Shown here one piece after another: positions 48,285 through 59,634 of a stretch of 64,000 nt of DNA (positions within the stretch are counted from its first letter, which is position 1; every line of letters begins with the position of its first letter). The position numbers were made by a program, and so were the translations under genes. The notes under the pieces were generated by a model that saw only the letters and a list, made by a program, of their open reading frames with translations, ran no database searches and was not told where the DNA came from. Source of the stretch: Fasciola hepatica (Eukaryota; Platyhelminthes; Trematoda; Plagiorchiida; Fasciolidae); contig CANUEZ040000020.1 of NCBI GenBank assembly GCA_948099385.1, positions 11,425,501-11,489,500 on the forward strand. Reading direction: 5' to 3'.

Positions 48285-48981
48285 GTAAGTGGCACACAAT
48301 CGAAACCTGCTTTGTTGCGTTGAAGTACACTCACTGGGGTAAATTCCAATCGTACGCTGGTTGATGTCGTAGACAGACGGACAGGTCGATATATCGTCAA
48401 CAGGCGGGCATTAATTTTCGTATACCGAATTCTTGTTCCTTTAGTGTATCTGACGTTCACTAGGTTAGCGTTTGAACGATATATCCCCAAAGGATTAAAG
48501 TTATCCCAGATCAGGAAACACCTCCAACAAGGACAATGAGGCTCTAGTTCTAGCTCTTCCAGTCGACATGTGTCTCGGCATGTGTCTGGAATCGTATTTG
48601 GCACTTTGTGCTCCACTTCACTTATGATCGATATAGTCCACGTGATCAAAATTTGATGGATTTCCAAGTGAAAATCTGGGGATTGTTTCCTTATGCACTT
48701 ACTGTATTGTATTCGGGGTTCTGTATAAAATAGTGAACAGTTATATACCACCATAAGAAATGGGAGTAACGACCAGTCACGAATTGTAGTTGAATTTATT
48801 CAGAATTCAGCGACAGATTAGGAGTGCCGCTACATTCAGTTCTATTCTTTATTCAGGTGACCAGAACATCCCTTACATGCGTCTATCCGATTTTGCACTT
48901 TTTATGTGGAGAGCAAGTTTAGCAAACCACATGTATTCGTTCTAAGCAAAATTATTAATGAACGTTCTCCTTGGCTTTCAG

Positions 48982-49144
48982 ACTTTTATGCAACGGTTGA
49001 CATCAGAATTAACGCATTTGGTCATTCCGCCTGGAATCACCCAAAACCCCGAGGATCTAATCAAGCAGATGATTAATTTGAAAGCCGTGTTTCTTCCGGA
49101 GTTAAAGATGACTCGTCTACAACAATTAATAACTGAATTTCCTG
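48982..49144 (+). CDS. ctbp-1: Gene 2, exon 4: CtBP-like substrate-binding domain segment
   Basis: The acceptor ggctttcag ends at 48981. The frame TFMQRLTSELTHLVIPPGI leads to TQNPEDLIKQMINLKAVFLPEL and a Leu-rich helix ending in ITEFP. In CtBP the equivalent is the segment ending in LxREDLEKFKALRIIVRIGSG; here the usual RxGxG turn is changed to LPELK. The donor gtaagc begins at 49145 and the exon ends in phase 1, agreeing with exon 5. Confidence 0.75.
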
Positions 49145-49234
49145 GTAAGCGCAATTTTCAGCCTAGTCGAAAACGACTGTATATTATCACCAAAGGGAAT
49201 TCTAATGCACTACTTGGATGTGACTATATTTACC

Positions 49235-49241
<7 letters not shown>

Positions 49242-49281
<40 letters not shown>
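49242..49281. repeat. (TA)n microsatellite
   Basis: About 20 AT/TA units, about 100 bases beyond the exon 4 donor. Confidence 0.95.
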
Positions 49282-49283
<2 letters not shown>

Positions 49284-49759
49284 GGCTTTAGATCAACCAT
49301 GGTACCAGAGAAACAAGAACAGTCACTAAACAGGGAAGGGGAGTAGAAGATACAGTCAATAAAATTTAACATACCGTGACGTTTTTCTTTTTTACCGTAC
49401 AACTTTTATGTTTTTCTGTCATTTTGTACCTGAATGACATTTTCGTATTTATGGGACAAGAGAGTACAACAAACGGACTGCACATCATTCTTTCCATTGA
49501 GTTTTATTCTGAACCGTGTACGTCAAAGTCTCTAACCAAAGACAATTCTCACTCCTTGGGCCCCAGCCAGGGAGACGGGAAGAACCAAACCACGTGAATG
49601 CTGATGCTAGCCTCTCCGTATCTCCACGCTAAGTCTTGGCTTGACCGCGATGAGGCTTCTTTCAGCCTTGTCCAACTTGTGCTAATAGATCACGGAATTA
49701 TAGACGACAGGCAAATATTCTCAAAAAATATCTCAGCCGTCAAATATGGCGTAGATCGA

Positions 49760-50261
49760 TCACTTCGTTAAGAGAGTCGCTGTTCTTGACAAGCTCAGGA
49801 CGGCCCACCTCACCATTACCTGCTCGCTGTTCCCACCAGACGCGAGCAATTCTTCAGATGCACCAACTATCGAACACAGAAAGACGTCGAGCATCCTCAG
49901 CACCAAGTAGCCAGGCATCGCAACCCTAAAGTAAAACACTGCGAACAGCGACGACATACACCCGTCCCTTAAGAGAGAGCCGGATGTCACGGCGACGCCA
50001 CAGGTGTCGCACGCTTGTGAGTACTGCTCTAGCCCTCTGTATTAGTTATCCGATCTCCTCCCCAGCATTAGCTCCAGTTGTTACCAAGCTCCCAGTCCAC
50101 TTGTAGTTGTAGACTAACTCTAGATGATCACCAAAAAGGATGAATGCAGCCACAGGTTTCCGCCAGTCTTTCAAAAGCACTTTGCACTGGGAAAGGCGTA
50201 AAGTGCATTCCCTATCTGTATATCTCAATCGCCAAGTAGTTCGGAGCTTGTGCACTATCAC
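49760..50261 (-). pseudogene. LINE copy H C-terminal region
   Basis: Pieces are LSQCKVLLKDWRKPVAAFILFGDHLELV (50105-50190) and then VYVVAVRSVLL, AEDARRLSVFDSWC and WWEQRAGNGEV (49820-49950), in several frames. These are the post-RT signatures of this LINE family, shared with copies A, B and F. Confidence 0.75.
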
Positions 50262-50265
50262 TCAG

Positions 50266-50720
50266 CTAGGCTATATCATCGGGATATTCCGAGTCAAAAC
50301 CTCTGTTCCTTGGGAGGAGTTCAACTCCACCGTTTGGACGACCAGATATGGCGTTCTGTAGACCATTCTCTATTTTAAAAGTGGAAGAAAAATGGGGATA
50401 TAAGGCAACCTTGTTGTACTCCACCGAAGACGACGAAAGGAGGCGAAAGCTGTCCATAGGCCCTTACCTAACCTGAGGTGTGACGATACAACGCTTTGAG
50501 AACTGATACACATTTCTCAGGTGCTCCTTTTCTCAATAAGCAATTCCACAGTACAGCCCCACCGATGGAGTCGAAGGTCACCCGACTGTCCAGGAACACG
50601 ACGACTGTCAGTCTCTGGAAAGTGTGATGGTGCTTTAGCACTCGTCGGAGGGTGAAGATTTGATCGATACATCCACCGTCTGTTCGAAATCCAGCTTGCT
50701 CTTCCCGAGTTTACTCTTCA
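50266..50720 (-). pseudogene. LINE copy H reverse transcriptase core
   Basis: The minus strand reads EQAGFRTDGGCIDQIFTLRR (50640-50700) and motif A TVVVFLDSRVTFDSI (50555-50605). In another frame it reads PNGGVELLPRN and then motif C as EYPDDIA (50270-50330), where Pro replaces Ala of YADD. The intervening motif B region is not readable. The motif A and C aspartates remain. Confidence 0.8.
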
Positions 50721-51059
50721 CGCCTTTGGTGACAGACGCGACCAACTTGGACGCTAAAGCGGTTAGGCTCATGCCCCATGGTTATCTTAGTCACGGGGCC
50801 AGCTTTTCTGAAAGATGCGGATTGCAGTCGATTCCCTTCACAACGAGGGAACCTGCTCGGAATTCCACACCTCTGAGAACCAAATACAGAGTTCTTTAAT
50901 GTACTGCTTCCCGCCATCTTTAAAATGAGCTAAGAAAGTCCGCCAAGCCCTGGCGATTTATAATGTCCTGAGGTCTAGGTTTCCTTTCGGATCTCCTCCT
51001 CAGTAGGAGGATTTGAAGAAGAAATGGACCAATGGACGTGCGCCAGAACAGATGTTGAA

Positions 51060-51743
51060 GAGGCTGACACTGAGCGCCAGCTAAACTGTCTGAAAGTGCT
51101 CCATCCGGTGCTTGAGAAGCTGCTGTTGATTGTCAAGTGGTGAACCGTGAGCCTCACAGGTCGTTTCATTCAAGCCTAGTGGTTTCCTACAGGTGACTCG
51201 AATGAGATAGAACACGTTGCAGGAATTTCCCATGGCGGCAGCACCGTCCACCTCTGATGCACCACGCTACCACCAGATTTCGCGGTCCCCACAAAGACTC
51301 GTGTTAATTGCACGTCATATTATGAGACGTATTCCGTTATACTCGCTTCCACCTAGGATCGAATGGAGTGTGTCTAGAGGCTGAAGAGATTCAGCAGAAG
51401 CCCAGGGTCTTGCGGGCGACGACTTAGGCTGCAACTTACCACACCAGCAGAATGCAAAAGCGTTCTTGATAAACGACTAGTGCTGGTTTATTTTACCAGG
51501 TAGGGCCACATCTAGCTTTTCAACCAGCGCGTTTTAGAAGACTGATAAGCGAGAAGGATCGGAGAGCTTTTCGCAATCTAAATGTCGTTGTAGCATGCTT
51601 TTTGGGTGTCTTCCGAAGCACACGGACAGCTTGGTGCAAACTAATGCATGGTGGAAATTAAGGGGGTGCTCCAATACGAGCGAAAATCTTGTATGCAACC
51701 CCGCCATTTGTGGCCTACGGAGATGTGGTCGATCTGGGTCCAC
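51060..51743 (-). pseudogene. LINE copy H linker between endonuclease and RT
   Basis: A decayed linker shared with LINE copy G (24213-24800): similar blocks lie at 51045-51120 against 24225-24300, and the CxGRHPKSMLQRHLDCEKLSDPSRLS stretch (51534-51610) matches CDMLNDPSCLS of copy G. Confidence 0.65.
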
Positions 51744-52310
51744 TCGAAGAGGGGGGACGCCATGTGGTGTACAGATAGCTGGAACGTCTGAAGTTCATAC
51801 TGACGACGAACAGGCTATCATCTGAGCACAGGGCCAGTAACTGTTCCCCGTTTCCTAGATACCCCTCGTTCGACCATAGTCGACCCACTCTAGCACTCAT
51901 ATCTCCTGCCAAAACCACGATACAAGCCCAGATTGCATTAGGTAAGAGTTCGTGGAGCTTTTGGTAGAAGGTATCTTTGATTGCATCTAGACTGAAGTCG
52001 GTGGGTGCATACGCCAAAAAGACAAACAGACTGCGTCTATCGGAGCCGCAACTGGTCACTTTATACAAACCCCTTAGTCTCACTGCGCATAAACCACTGT
52101 CGACTGGGAGCCAATCTACTAGCGCCGCTTCAGCTCTTTCACTGAGAACAACGCCAACGCCAGCAAGACCAGAAGCCGCAGCTTCAGCGTCCCCATAAAG
52201 GCGTAGATGAGACTTCACGGATGGATTAGACGAGAGAGTCAATCGAATTATGAGACTGGAGTCTTGAATGCGAGTCTGTTGAATGCATTATGCATCGATG
52301 ACAAGGGGTT
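51715..52310 (-). pseudogene. LINE copy H APE-type endonuclease
   Basis: A long open minus-strand frame has TRIQDSSLIIRL (near 52240-52280), GVGVVLSERAEAALVDWLPVDS (52095-52165), AYAPTDFSLDAIKD (51975-52020), VVLAGDMSARVGRL (51875-51920, the catalytic GD.xARxG block) and FRRSSYLYTTWRPPSS near the end. It is the best-preserved endonuclease in the window (about 175 open codons), lacking only the start. Confidence 0.85.
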
Positions 52311-53100
52311 CAAGAGTACCAGATAAAAGCGTGAGTTGTTTTACACGCATCACTGATCACGAGCTGAGCGTGGCATACAGGAAGATGGAGGCATCAGTTG
52401 GTGAAAGCGGGTCCGATGAGACTCGGAAGCTAGTGGAAGAAAGACGAGAGACAGTGTAGCCAATCCTTTCGTCAGTGGCACTGCCGCAGTCACAAATGAC
52501 CGAGGATTCCGTGAGGTCTGATGAAGGATAAGAGAAAAGAATGGGAGTGGAGATGGGGGAGTAAGTTTTTATGAAGACTGTGGTACAGCGACCAAGTGCA
52601 CACGTCAAAAGACTGCCAACCATTTTATGGGTTGGATCTTTTACTTTATTGCATTTACAGTTACCATAATTTTTAAGAGCCTATTGGTTTGCGAATTTGA
52701 GACCGTCAACCTGTTGAGTGAATAACTGTCAGGCAATCAAGTGTAAGTTTAACCACTAACAAGATGCAGAACAGCAATTGCATCATTTTATTCCCTTGGA
52801 AGTCAGTCAATAATACAATAAGACGGATTTGTAGTCGGTGAAACGTTTACGCCTTAATATCATGTAGCATCTGACGCGTGAAGTAGTTTTTTAACAAGCG
52901 GGAGCATCGTCAATGAGTAAATCAGGCTATAATGCTGTATTTCAGCCGCATTGTCAAAACGAGTACTTTCATGTTCTATCTCTGAACAAAAAGGGGACTT
53001 TCATGAAACAAAATGTACATTTTTAATAACCTGTTGCTTGATATTCATACAATCTGACAAAAATTTCTGCTAATGAACTGGACCAAAAGTAAAAAGTGAT

Positions 53101-53178
53101 GGCCCCCACGGGATTCAAACCCATGCCGTACACACTCTAGTACTGTCTGTACCCTATCGGTTGATCTACCAGGGCACC
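53101..53178 (-). ncRNA. tRNA-like sequence (probably SINE head or tRNA pseudogene)
   Basis: On the minus strand: ggtgccc ... gggggcc can form a 6/7 acceptor stem, and atggg-tttgaat-cccgt makes a good T-arm with a 7-base loop. The proposed anticodon stem is poor (two mismatches), and no clean D-arm was found. Similar heads are known in SINEs, and no SINE body was recognised next to it. Confidence 0.35.
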
Positions 53179-53256
53179 AAGAAACGGGCTCCAGATTTTC
53201 CTTAGATAAATCGCTCAGATCTTCCGAGAAATAACTTGCGAAATCCACGCAGAAAT

Positions 53257-53336
53257 GGTAGCAGCAGTAGTTGAAGTAGCAATAGCAGTAGTAGTAGTAG
53301 TAGTAATAGTAGTAGTAGTAGTAGTAGTAGTAGTAA

Positions 53337-53395
<59 letters not shown>

Positions 53396-53425
53396 TCAGT
53401 AATAGTAGGAGTAGTAGTAGCGTAC
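53257..53425. repeat. (AGT)n trinucleotide microsatellite
   Basis: A long run of AGT/GTA units with a few AAT and CAG variants. The all-valine ORF called in it is an artefact. It lies in intron 4 of gene 2. Confidence 0.95.
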
Positions 53426-56400
53426 TTCTACCGATTTCGTACTACTTTCGACTTTGTAGCTGCTCGTCTAAACTGGGTGCTTTTTTCCTCTCACGGCGGT
53501 GTCTTTGTTCAGGACAACTATCTGCCAGTCTACAGAAGCTTTTCATGGTAACTGATTCCACTCCGGTTGAAGTGAAATGGATTGATCAATCCTGAAATTT
53601 ATCGAAATCACAATTAGAAAATCACTTTTGCAACGCCCGTGGTTAGAAAAGCGAATAAAGTTAGACTATTTCGCGATCGTCACCGATAGTTAAAACGATC
53701 ATTTCAGAGTTGTGTTAGCAATTTACAAGTCCAGATATGCATACTGTTTTTCGGGCGGCCTTAGTAAGAAGGGGTTGCTTACAAATCCAGTTCATATAAC
53801 TCTTAATTCAACCGGAATTTGCCTCACACGGCTGCTGCATTTGTAATCGCTCGGTGGGAAATCTAACATAATTTACGTTCACCACTTTTCAGCTCATAAA
53901 TATTTCTCCGTCCATCCTAATGCAAACATGACAACAGATATAAATCGTTTGACTGTTTCTAAACATAAACTTTGATATCAGTTTTGCATTCCAAAGCGAA
54001 CAATATTTTCCAAAGTTAGCTTGAAGTGATTCAACTTGTGGTGTTTAATAAAGAACGCATGTTCTACACAAAAGAACCAATGTGCAGAATGGAGAAAATA
54101 GTCCCTGTTTTAATGAGTCAGTTCTGCAATCGTTTCCGTTGCTTTGGTTACCTATCCAAATTTGTGTTAACCGGTCTAACGGAAGCCATATCCTGGCCCG
54201 GTCCACTGTGGTCTGTTATCGTGGGTGGAGAAACTAATCGCTAATTGGGTTCTTATACGTCCTATTCTCAACCAAATATGCTCCTCTAATGAGGCAATCT
54301 CACACTGTCTCACTTTATTTTGGCCCATCCCATTTGATTCAAAACCTGTTCTTCTTTTGTTTCTGAATGTGTCCCTGCTCGTTGACGGACTTGTTTATGG
54401 TGAGAGACAGTGTGGGCTCTGACGGTAAAAACTGGGCTGGCTTCAAAACACACACACACACACTATCACAACCTATGTAACGTGATCGCATAAGGTTGTA
54501 CAAAAAACTGAAAAATGAGTGAATGAGTCAGTTCAATCACATCAGAGTATTGGAAGAATGTTATTTATCTCCTCATATTTTAACCTACTCTCAGATGTAA
54601 TGTTTCGCTCATAGATGAACAACTGTTCCGACTCCACGCCTTTTTCTTAAAACACATTCATCCGTGTAATTTCATACACAATAGCACACTCTAGTCATTA
54701 TGTGGAGACAAAAACCCCGCCGATTAATTTCTCTCCATCGATTTGCAAGAAATATAATAAGTAAAACTTAGGCCGTTAGACGGTGATGCATCGGCTTTTT
54801 TGTGTTGCAAAATTCTGTCAGGTTTTAGTGGTATTCCTTCAATATTTACAATTTCTACTGTGCAGAAAGAAGACCAATACTGCGAAATATTAACATTTCG
54901 TTTACTGTTATCAATAGCTTAGGTAAAACGATCTGAAGTTTGTACGCAATTGTGCTTACAAATGTAATGAAGGGACATGATACAAAAACTCTAAACAAGA
55001 AACACCGATTATGGTTATCCCCATGGTAAGCGGATTGGTTGTGTCAGTAGTTTCTGTGCGCAGAGAATAATGTAGCTTCGCCAAAAATGTTAAAATGGTT
55101 GAATTACAATGGCGTAAAGACGATTCGAAAGACAAAATTTGGTCCACTTTGTGTTTGGCTGTCATCAGAAGCTTTGCTATAGATGACCTTGGATCTCGGT
55201 CAGGATGAACTCTGGGTGCGTTTTGTATCATATATTTCGTCAATCACTAGAAAAAATATTCTGAATTCCAGTGTGATAGCTGTCAGCTTGTTCTACCACA
55301 ACTACGATATGAACTGCAGTTGAGCTGATTCAGAATTCAATGGAGGACTAGAATCACGGTTGTACGGAAAAATCTGTCGAGCTGCTGCTAGGATGCACGG
55401 TTCTGCGGCTGAGAACGTACGGGTCATTGTTCGTGCAGTTACCAGCACCATTAGTTATAAGTTAAGGACAATTTTACGTAGGTGATTGGACACAGTAAAC
55501 ATGCATTCTTTCTGTGCTGACCAGTCGGATAAAGAGAACTCAAAACTTCAAAACTCCAAAGCATTTCATCTTCATGTCACACAGATTAGAAACACTCTCT
55601 CTGTTGAAGTCAAATGGCTTCCAACTGCAGAAACCAGTGGTACAGGGCAGTGACAAATGAGCACTATTTCACAGTCTATTTGTAATTGGATACCGGGAAT
55701 GTCTCACTCAGGACAGATCATGATGCGATCGGAATGGTTCTAGCAAATACGATTTTTGCTCAGTCAATAGGTTCCAGAATTTTCAGATGTTAAAGGCTAA
55801 TGCTTACCTGAGAACCATCGAAAGGGACAGTACAAACTACGGTGTTTTAATTGTTCTTGTCGCTTTCACGAAGGAATTACACGGTACTATATCATGTAGA
55901 CCGAAGGTGGTTTACTAGGATCGATCGAGTAAAACTTTTTTCTATCATTTCCGTAAGATTATCGATGAAAGTGCATTTAGAACTGACAATGAACCTCACA
56001 GTTAAAAACTCGTGTTTTGAATGAATCCAACTCCATAAATGTTGATGAAAAGGTGACGTTTCAATATTTTGTAGATGCATTTCGCGCGATCCAGATCAAG
56101 CTAAATGTCCACGGATGCAATTTCAAGCCTGATACAGTCATCGGGTTGTAATCAGTTCTCAGTGCGATAACAGATGTAGCCTTCCATTTACGTAGAAACA
56201 GGAAAATCCCACGACAGAGCTAACTTTTAACTTTTTCCGTGAACGAACATGAAAAATATAGCATGTACTGAATGAGCAAGGTTTATTTACTGGACAAAAT
56301 TTCACAATCACCATAAATGAAGTCTATGAGAATTTAAGGAACGGTACACTATTCGGTATCCTTCAGTACTTTTCATATCATGAAACTCCATAAGACTATG

Positions 56401-56569
56401 GTGAGATAATTCGCGATAAAGTTCGTCATCACGCAGCTTCTCATAACCCAGAGATTTTTAATTCGAGAGATGAATATAGAAGAGGGTCGTAATCACTCTC
56501 AAGACTGGACTATTCGGAATCAGCCGTGTTAGCTTCATTTTCCAACGGTCCTGAGTATTTTAGAGTAAG

Positions 56570-56572
<3 letters not shown>

Positions 56573-56664
<92 letters not shown>
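56573..56664. repeat. (TA)n microsatellite
   Basis: About 45 TA units with one CA interruption near 56651, in intron 4 of gene 2. Confidence 0.95.
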
Positions 56665-58389
56665 CCACACCCATCTGATTTCAAGCAGCGTTCCAAACAA
56701 AACGTAGTACAATCGGGGAGGAAAGGGTAAACGAAGTCCGATTCCATGCTTTATTTACGGGCGCAAAACTGCCAGTTTGCCCAGACCAAAGCAGGTGGCT
56801 TTCTTAGGGGTTCACAACCGGAGCCTTTAGCTATCCACATCTTAACCAGGAAAGGCTGTGGGATGAAGCGTGGGGTCCGTAACCCACTGGAATCCGGTGA
56901 CTGACTGCTCAGTTCATAGGCCCTTCGAATGAGGCAAAACATCCTGGGTACCGAGAGCACCCTTTGTCCCCCGATGTCGGTTTGCATCTTGAACTCTACA
57001 AAATGAGTGGATGAAATGAACGAAAAATGAGTCTAAACTTGGCCGGGTTCGGTTGGGGAATAATTAACTCCATTATTGTTATTTTAGAACACTGGAAAGC
57101 TGCAAATATGGATAAAATAAACGGAGAGAAAGAGTACGATTCGGTTTTTTTTTTAATTAAAGCGTACTTCGGGAAACAGACTCAGAAAATCATCGAGGGG
57201 AACTGTTTACCTGCACTTGCTTTGTATGTATTAACCATTCATGTGATCGTCTGGATGAAAACACGCGAGCATGAGGTGAACGTGAGAGAAATTGAGTCAT
57301 TTATAACGAGGCTATGAAGAGTTCTTGAATGAAGACAAGTGGACAAGTTGAGAAAGCAAAATCTTCTCTAGCTCAACATATTGATGTCCGAAAGCAGTTG
57401 ACCGAAATGCAAAATCAGACCAGTGGACAAACGAAACAGGGTAGACATAATGCAGGTAGGTGTTTTTCGGTTAGCAAAAAGGAGAATCAACAGTATTTAG
57501 TAAAATTAACATTGATTTATCTTCGGAAATTTCCTGTGAAGATTTATGGTAGCACATTACATATAGCAGATCAAATAAAAGAGAACAACGAAGCGACACT
57601 AGCGACTGAGGTTTGGATCTGCGACCCGTGTACTAAGTACATTATGCGGAAAAAATGTTGAATTAGGTGAAAGAACAACCGATTGTTTCCTAGAAATCGG
57701 TGCCCCACACAAGAAAACCATAAGCACGTGTGACTTAATGATTATACAGTGGCTTTCTTCTGGCACAGTACTGTACTGAAGTGTGGGTGGCAACCATGCC
57801 AGGGCTCAGATCCCCCCGGGGGCAATGACGTTTCACATATGGCTCTTTTCAACTTTTGTCAAATCTACCAAGCCCCACTTCAATATCATTCACACTAGAC
57901 GATCTTTTTTCACCAAAACTATCTGATGCTGATTTAATTGAAAGAAGGGTGACGAAATCTGTCCAGTGAAACTAGTCACAATCAAAAGTTATACCAATCT
58001 AAATCTATTGAAAGAATTACTGCTCCGATAATCATGTGACATTTTGTAGACAGAGCACAGAACTAGGCCTATAGTACTGCTTTACCCACTGTCTCGGTTT
58101 CGTTCGTTCATAACTGCATATTCATTGATGGGCATTTGTTAATTATGCGTCTTCAAATAACGATGACCTGAGCAGGATTATTCTGATTTTCCACCAGCCT
58201 TTGGCAGCTTAGAACTTAGAAATGATCTCCGATTTCTCTTCAGTTTTATTCAGTTATGATTATAAAGCAACCCAGAAAAAGCATGTTTTACATTATTCAG
58301 TCTAACAAGTATAACCATCGGGTTCCGATTAAAACAAATAATAATCATCAGGGCTCACATTATTTTCGCTTTTGGTGTTCTTCTCTCAG

Positions 58390-58770
58390 CCCTGTACATT
58401 CAATCCATTTCAAACCCTTTGGACGTGGACAAGGCCGCTGACTTTGTTATCACAAATGTGCTCGTCTCCTTGATGGGGCATTTCAAGTTTTCTGGTGGAG
58501 CTGTGATCCAATCACTCAACTATTCCGTGCGGCACCCTTGGTTGCCGTCCATCCGTCGACCTCAGTCGTGGCCGTCAACTGTTGAGAAAACGACGGCCTG
58601 CAAGCTTCCGAGGCAGGCTTATCACGAGTATGAAGATCTGGAGAATGAACGGTTCACGCGTGGCGAATCGTTCAATAATACAACGCTCAGGTGCAATTAC
58701 TCAGAGGACAACCCAGATGGTGGGAATAAACGGGCAATGAAAGGTCAGACTGTTGGATTCCTACAATGGA
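58390..58770 (+). CDS. ctbp-1: Gene 2, exon 5: CtBP-like segment leading into the NAD-binding fold
   Basis: The acceptor ttctctcag ends at 58389. Two bases complete an Ala from exon 4, then LYIQSISNPLDVDKAADFVITNVLVSL, which lines up with the CtBP stretch GIAVCNVPxxSVEETADSxLxxIL (ADFV for ADST). About 60 unmatched residues follow, rich in Arg, Asn and Glu, and then RAMKGQTVGFLQW, the counterpart of RIRGETLGIIG. The exon ends at 58770 in phase 1 before the strong donor gtgagt. The last residues begin the NAD-binding loop but lack its first glycine. Confidence 0.8.
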
Positions 58771-59382
58771 GTGAGTAGTTCTCTTCATAAGTGCCCGAAA
58801 CAGAATGGAAAGCATGTGCATCCACTCAAAGGAAGTTTCTGGTTATCTCGATGTGCACAGAGTTGTCTGAAATCCAACGGAAATTGGTGGAAGGCATAAT
58901 CTGTCAATAGATGGGAGTAAATATGGGTCAACCAGCAAGCGACTTCGTAGTTGCCATAAAAAACATTTGAGAATGATAGAATTTGAAAATAATAATAGTA
59001 GTTATAATGCCTTCACCAGTGAAACTGTAGGACTATCACTTAAATCTAATTTATGTGCTTGCAAAATGTATCGCATAGTGAGTGAAATTTCGCCAAAGTT
59101 ATCAATTTTCTCAGAGTACATTTAATCCCGCTCCAACCTTAAACCTTTTTTAAACCAAGAAATACATCGACTGCTTTGGGGTTATTTTTTGTACTACGTC
59201 ACAGTTTATTTAGAGGTTTCATCGCACAAGGATTGACTTCTTCAGGACAGTACTAGAGCTGACCTATTGAGCATCATTTAACCAGGTGAAGTAGAATCAC
59301 GCTTGGGCATTTATTGTGACAAAATCTTCCTTCTTATCTTACAACTAGAGTGGTCATCTTATTTTCTTTTTATCGATTTCAG

Positions 59383-59634
59383 GTCCCCTAACACTGGCTG
59401 TAGCACGAAGACTACAAGCGTTCGGTTGCGTTATGCTTGTAGCAGACGAACAACTACCATCAGGTTCGGACCACGTGTTTGGAGTCACGCGGACTGCAGA
59501 CCATGTTCATCTGGTCACTCAGTCAGACCTACTTTTAATCATGGATGATCTGACGGACTACTGGGACACAAAATGCCCTGCGAAATGGTCTCAAGTGAAG
59601 CTGAATGCCAGTTTGCTGAAAAAAGTCAAAAGAG
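59383..59634 (+). CDS. ctbp-1: Gene 2, exon 6: CtBP-like NAD-binding domain core
   Basis: The acceptor gatttcag ends at 59382. The split codon becomes Ser, followed by PLTLAVARRLQAFGCVMLVADEQLPSGS, then FGVTRTADHVHLVTQSDLLLI and NASLLKKVKRG. It matches CtBP residues from QAVAxRAKAFG through the Asp after the second beta strand (VADEQL for FYDPYL) to xINxxxIxxMxxG. The spacing to the Asp and to FGV is the same as in CtBP. The GxGxxG loop reads Q-W-S-P-L-T when joined to exon 5. It ends in phase 1 before gtgagt. The gene must continue: the dehydrogenase catalytic Arg, Glu and His lie in the next part, which was not found before 64000. Confidence 0.8.

Larger units (their letters stand above)
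49430..52620 (-). mobile_element. RTE-type LINE copy H, nearly complete, antisense in gene 2 intron 4
   Basis: The minus strand carries a possible N-terminal Ser/Thr-rich region (52357-52623), endonuclease, linker, RT, C-terminal region and a 3' tail (49430-49740, also found at 34290-34600). All parts are interrupted by stops and frame changes. It is the longest LINE copy after F and the clearest for its endonuclease and RT. Confidence 0.8.
49145..58389 (+). other. Gene 2 intron 4
   Basis: A 9.2-kb intron containing a (TA)n tract, the antisense LINE copy H, a tRNA-like sequence, an (AGT)n tract and a further (TA)n tract. The parts 53426-56572 and 56665-58389 have only short ORFs (including 57027-57317 and 57329-57661) with no recognisable motif. 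Confidence 0.55.

Noticed and set aside
48248..48754. Minus-strand ORF of 168 codons overlapping gene 2 exon 3
   Set aside because: Overlaps a well-supported exon on the other strand and shows no known motif. It could be a repeat remnant, but nothing supports a gene.
53255..53551. Valine-rich ORF
   Set aside because: Translation of the (AGT)n microsatellite.
57027..57661. Two consecutive plus-strand ORFs (96 and 110 codons)
   Set aside because: No recognised domain and no convincing splice sites linking them to gene 2; left as intron sequence.
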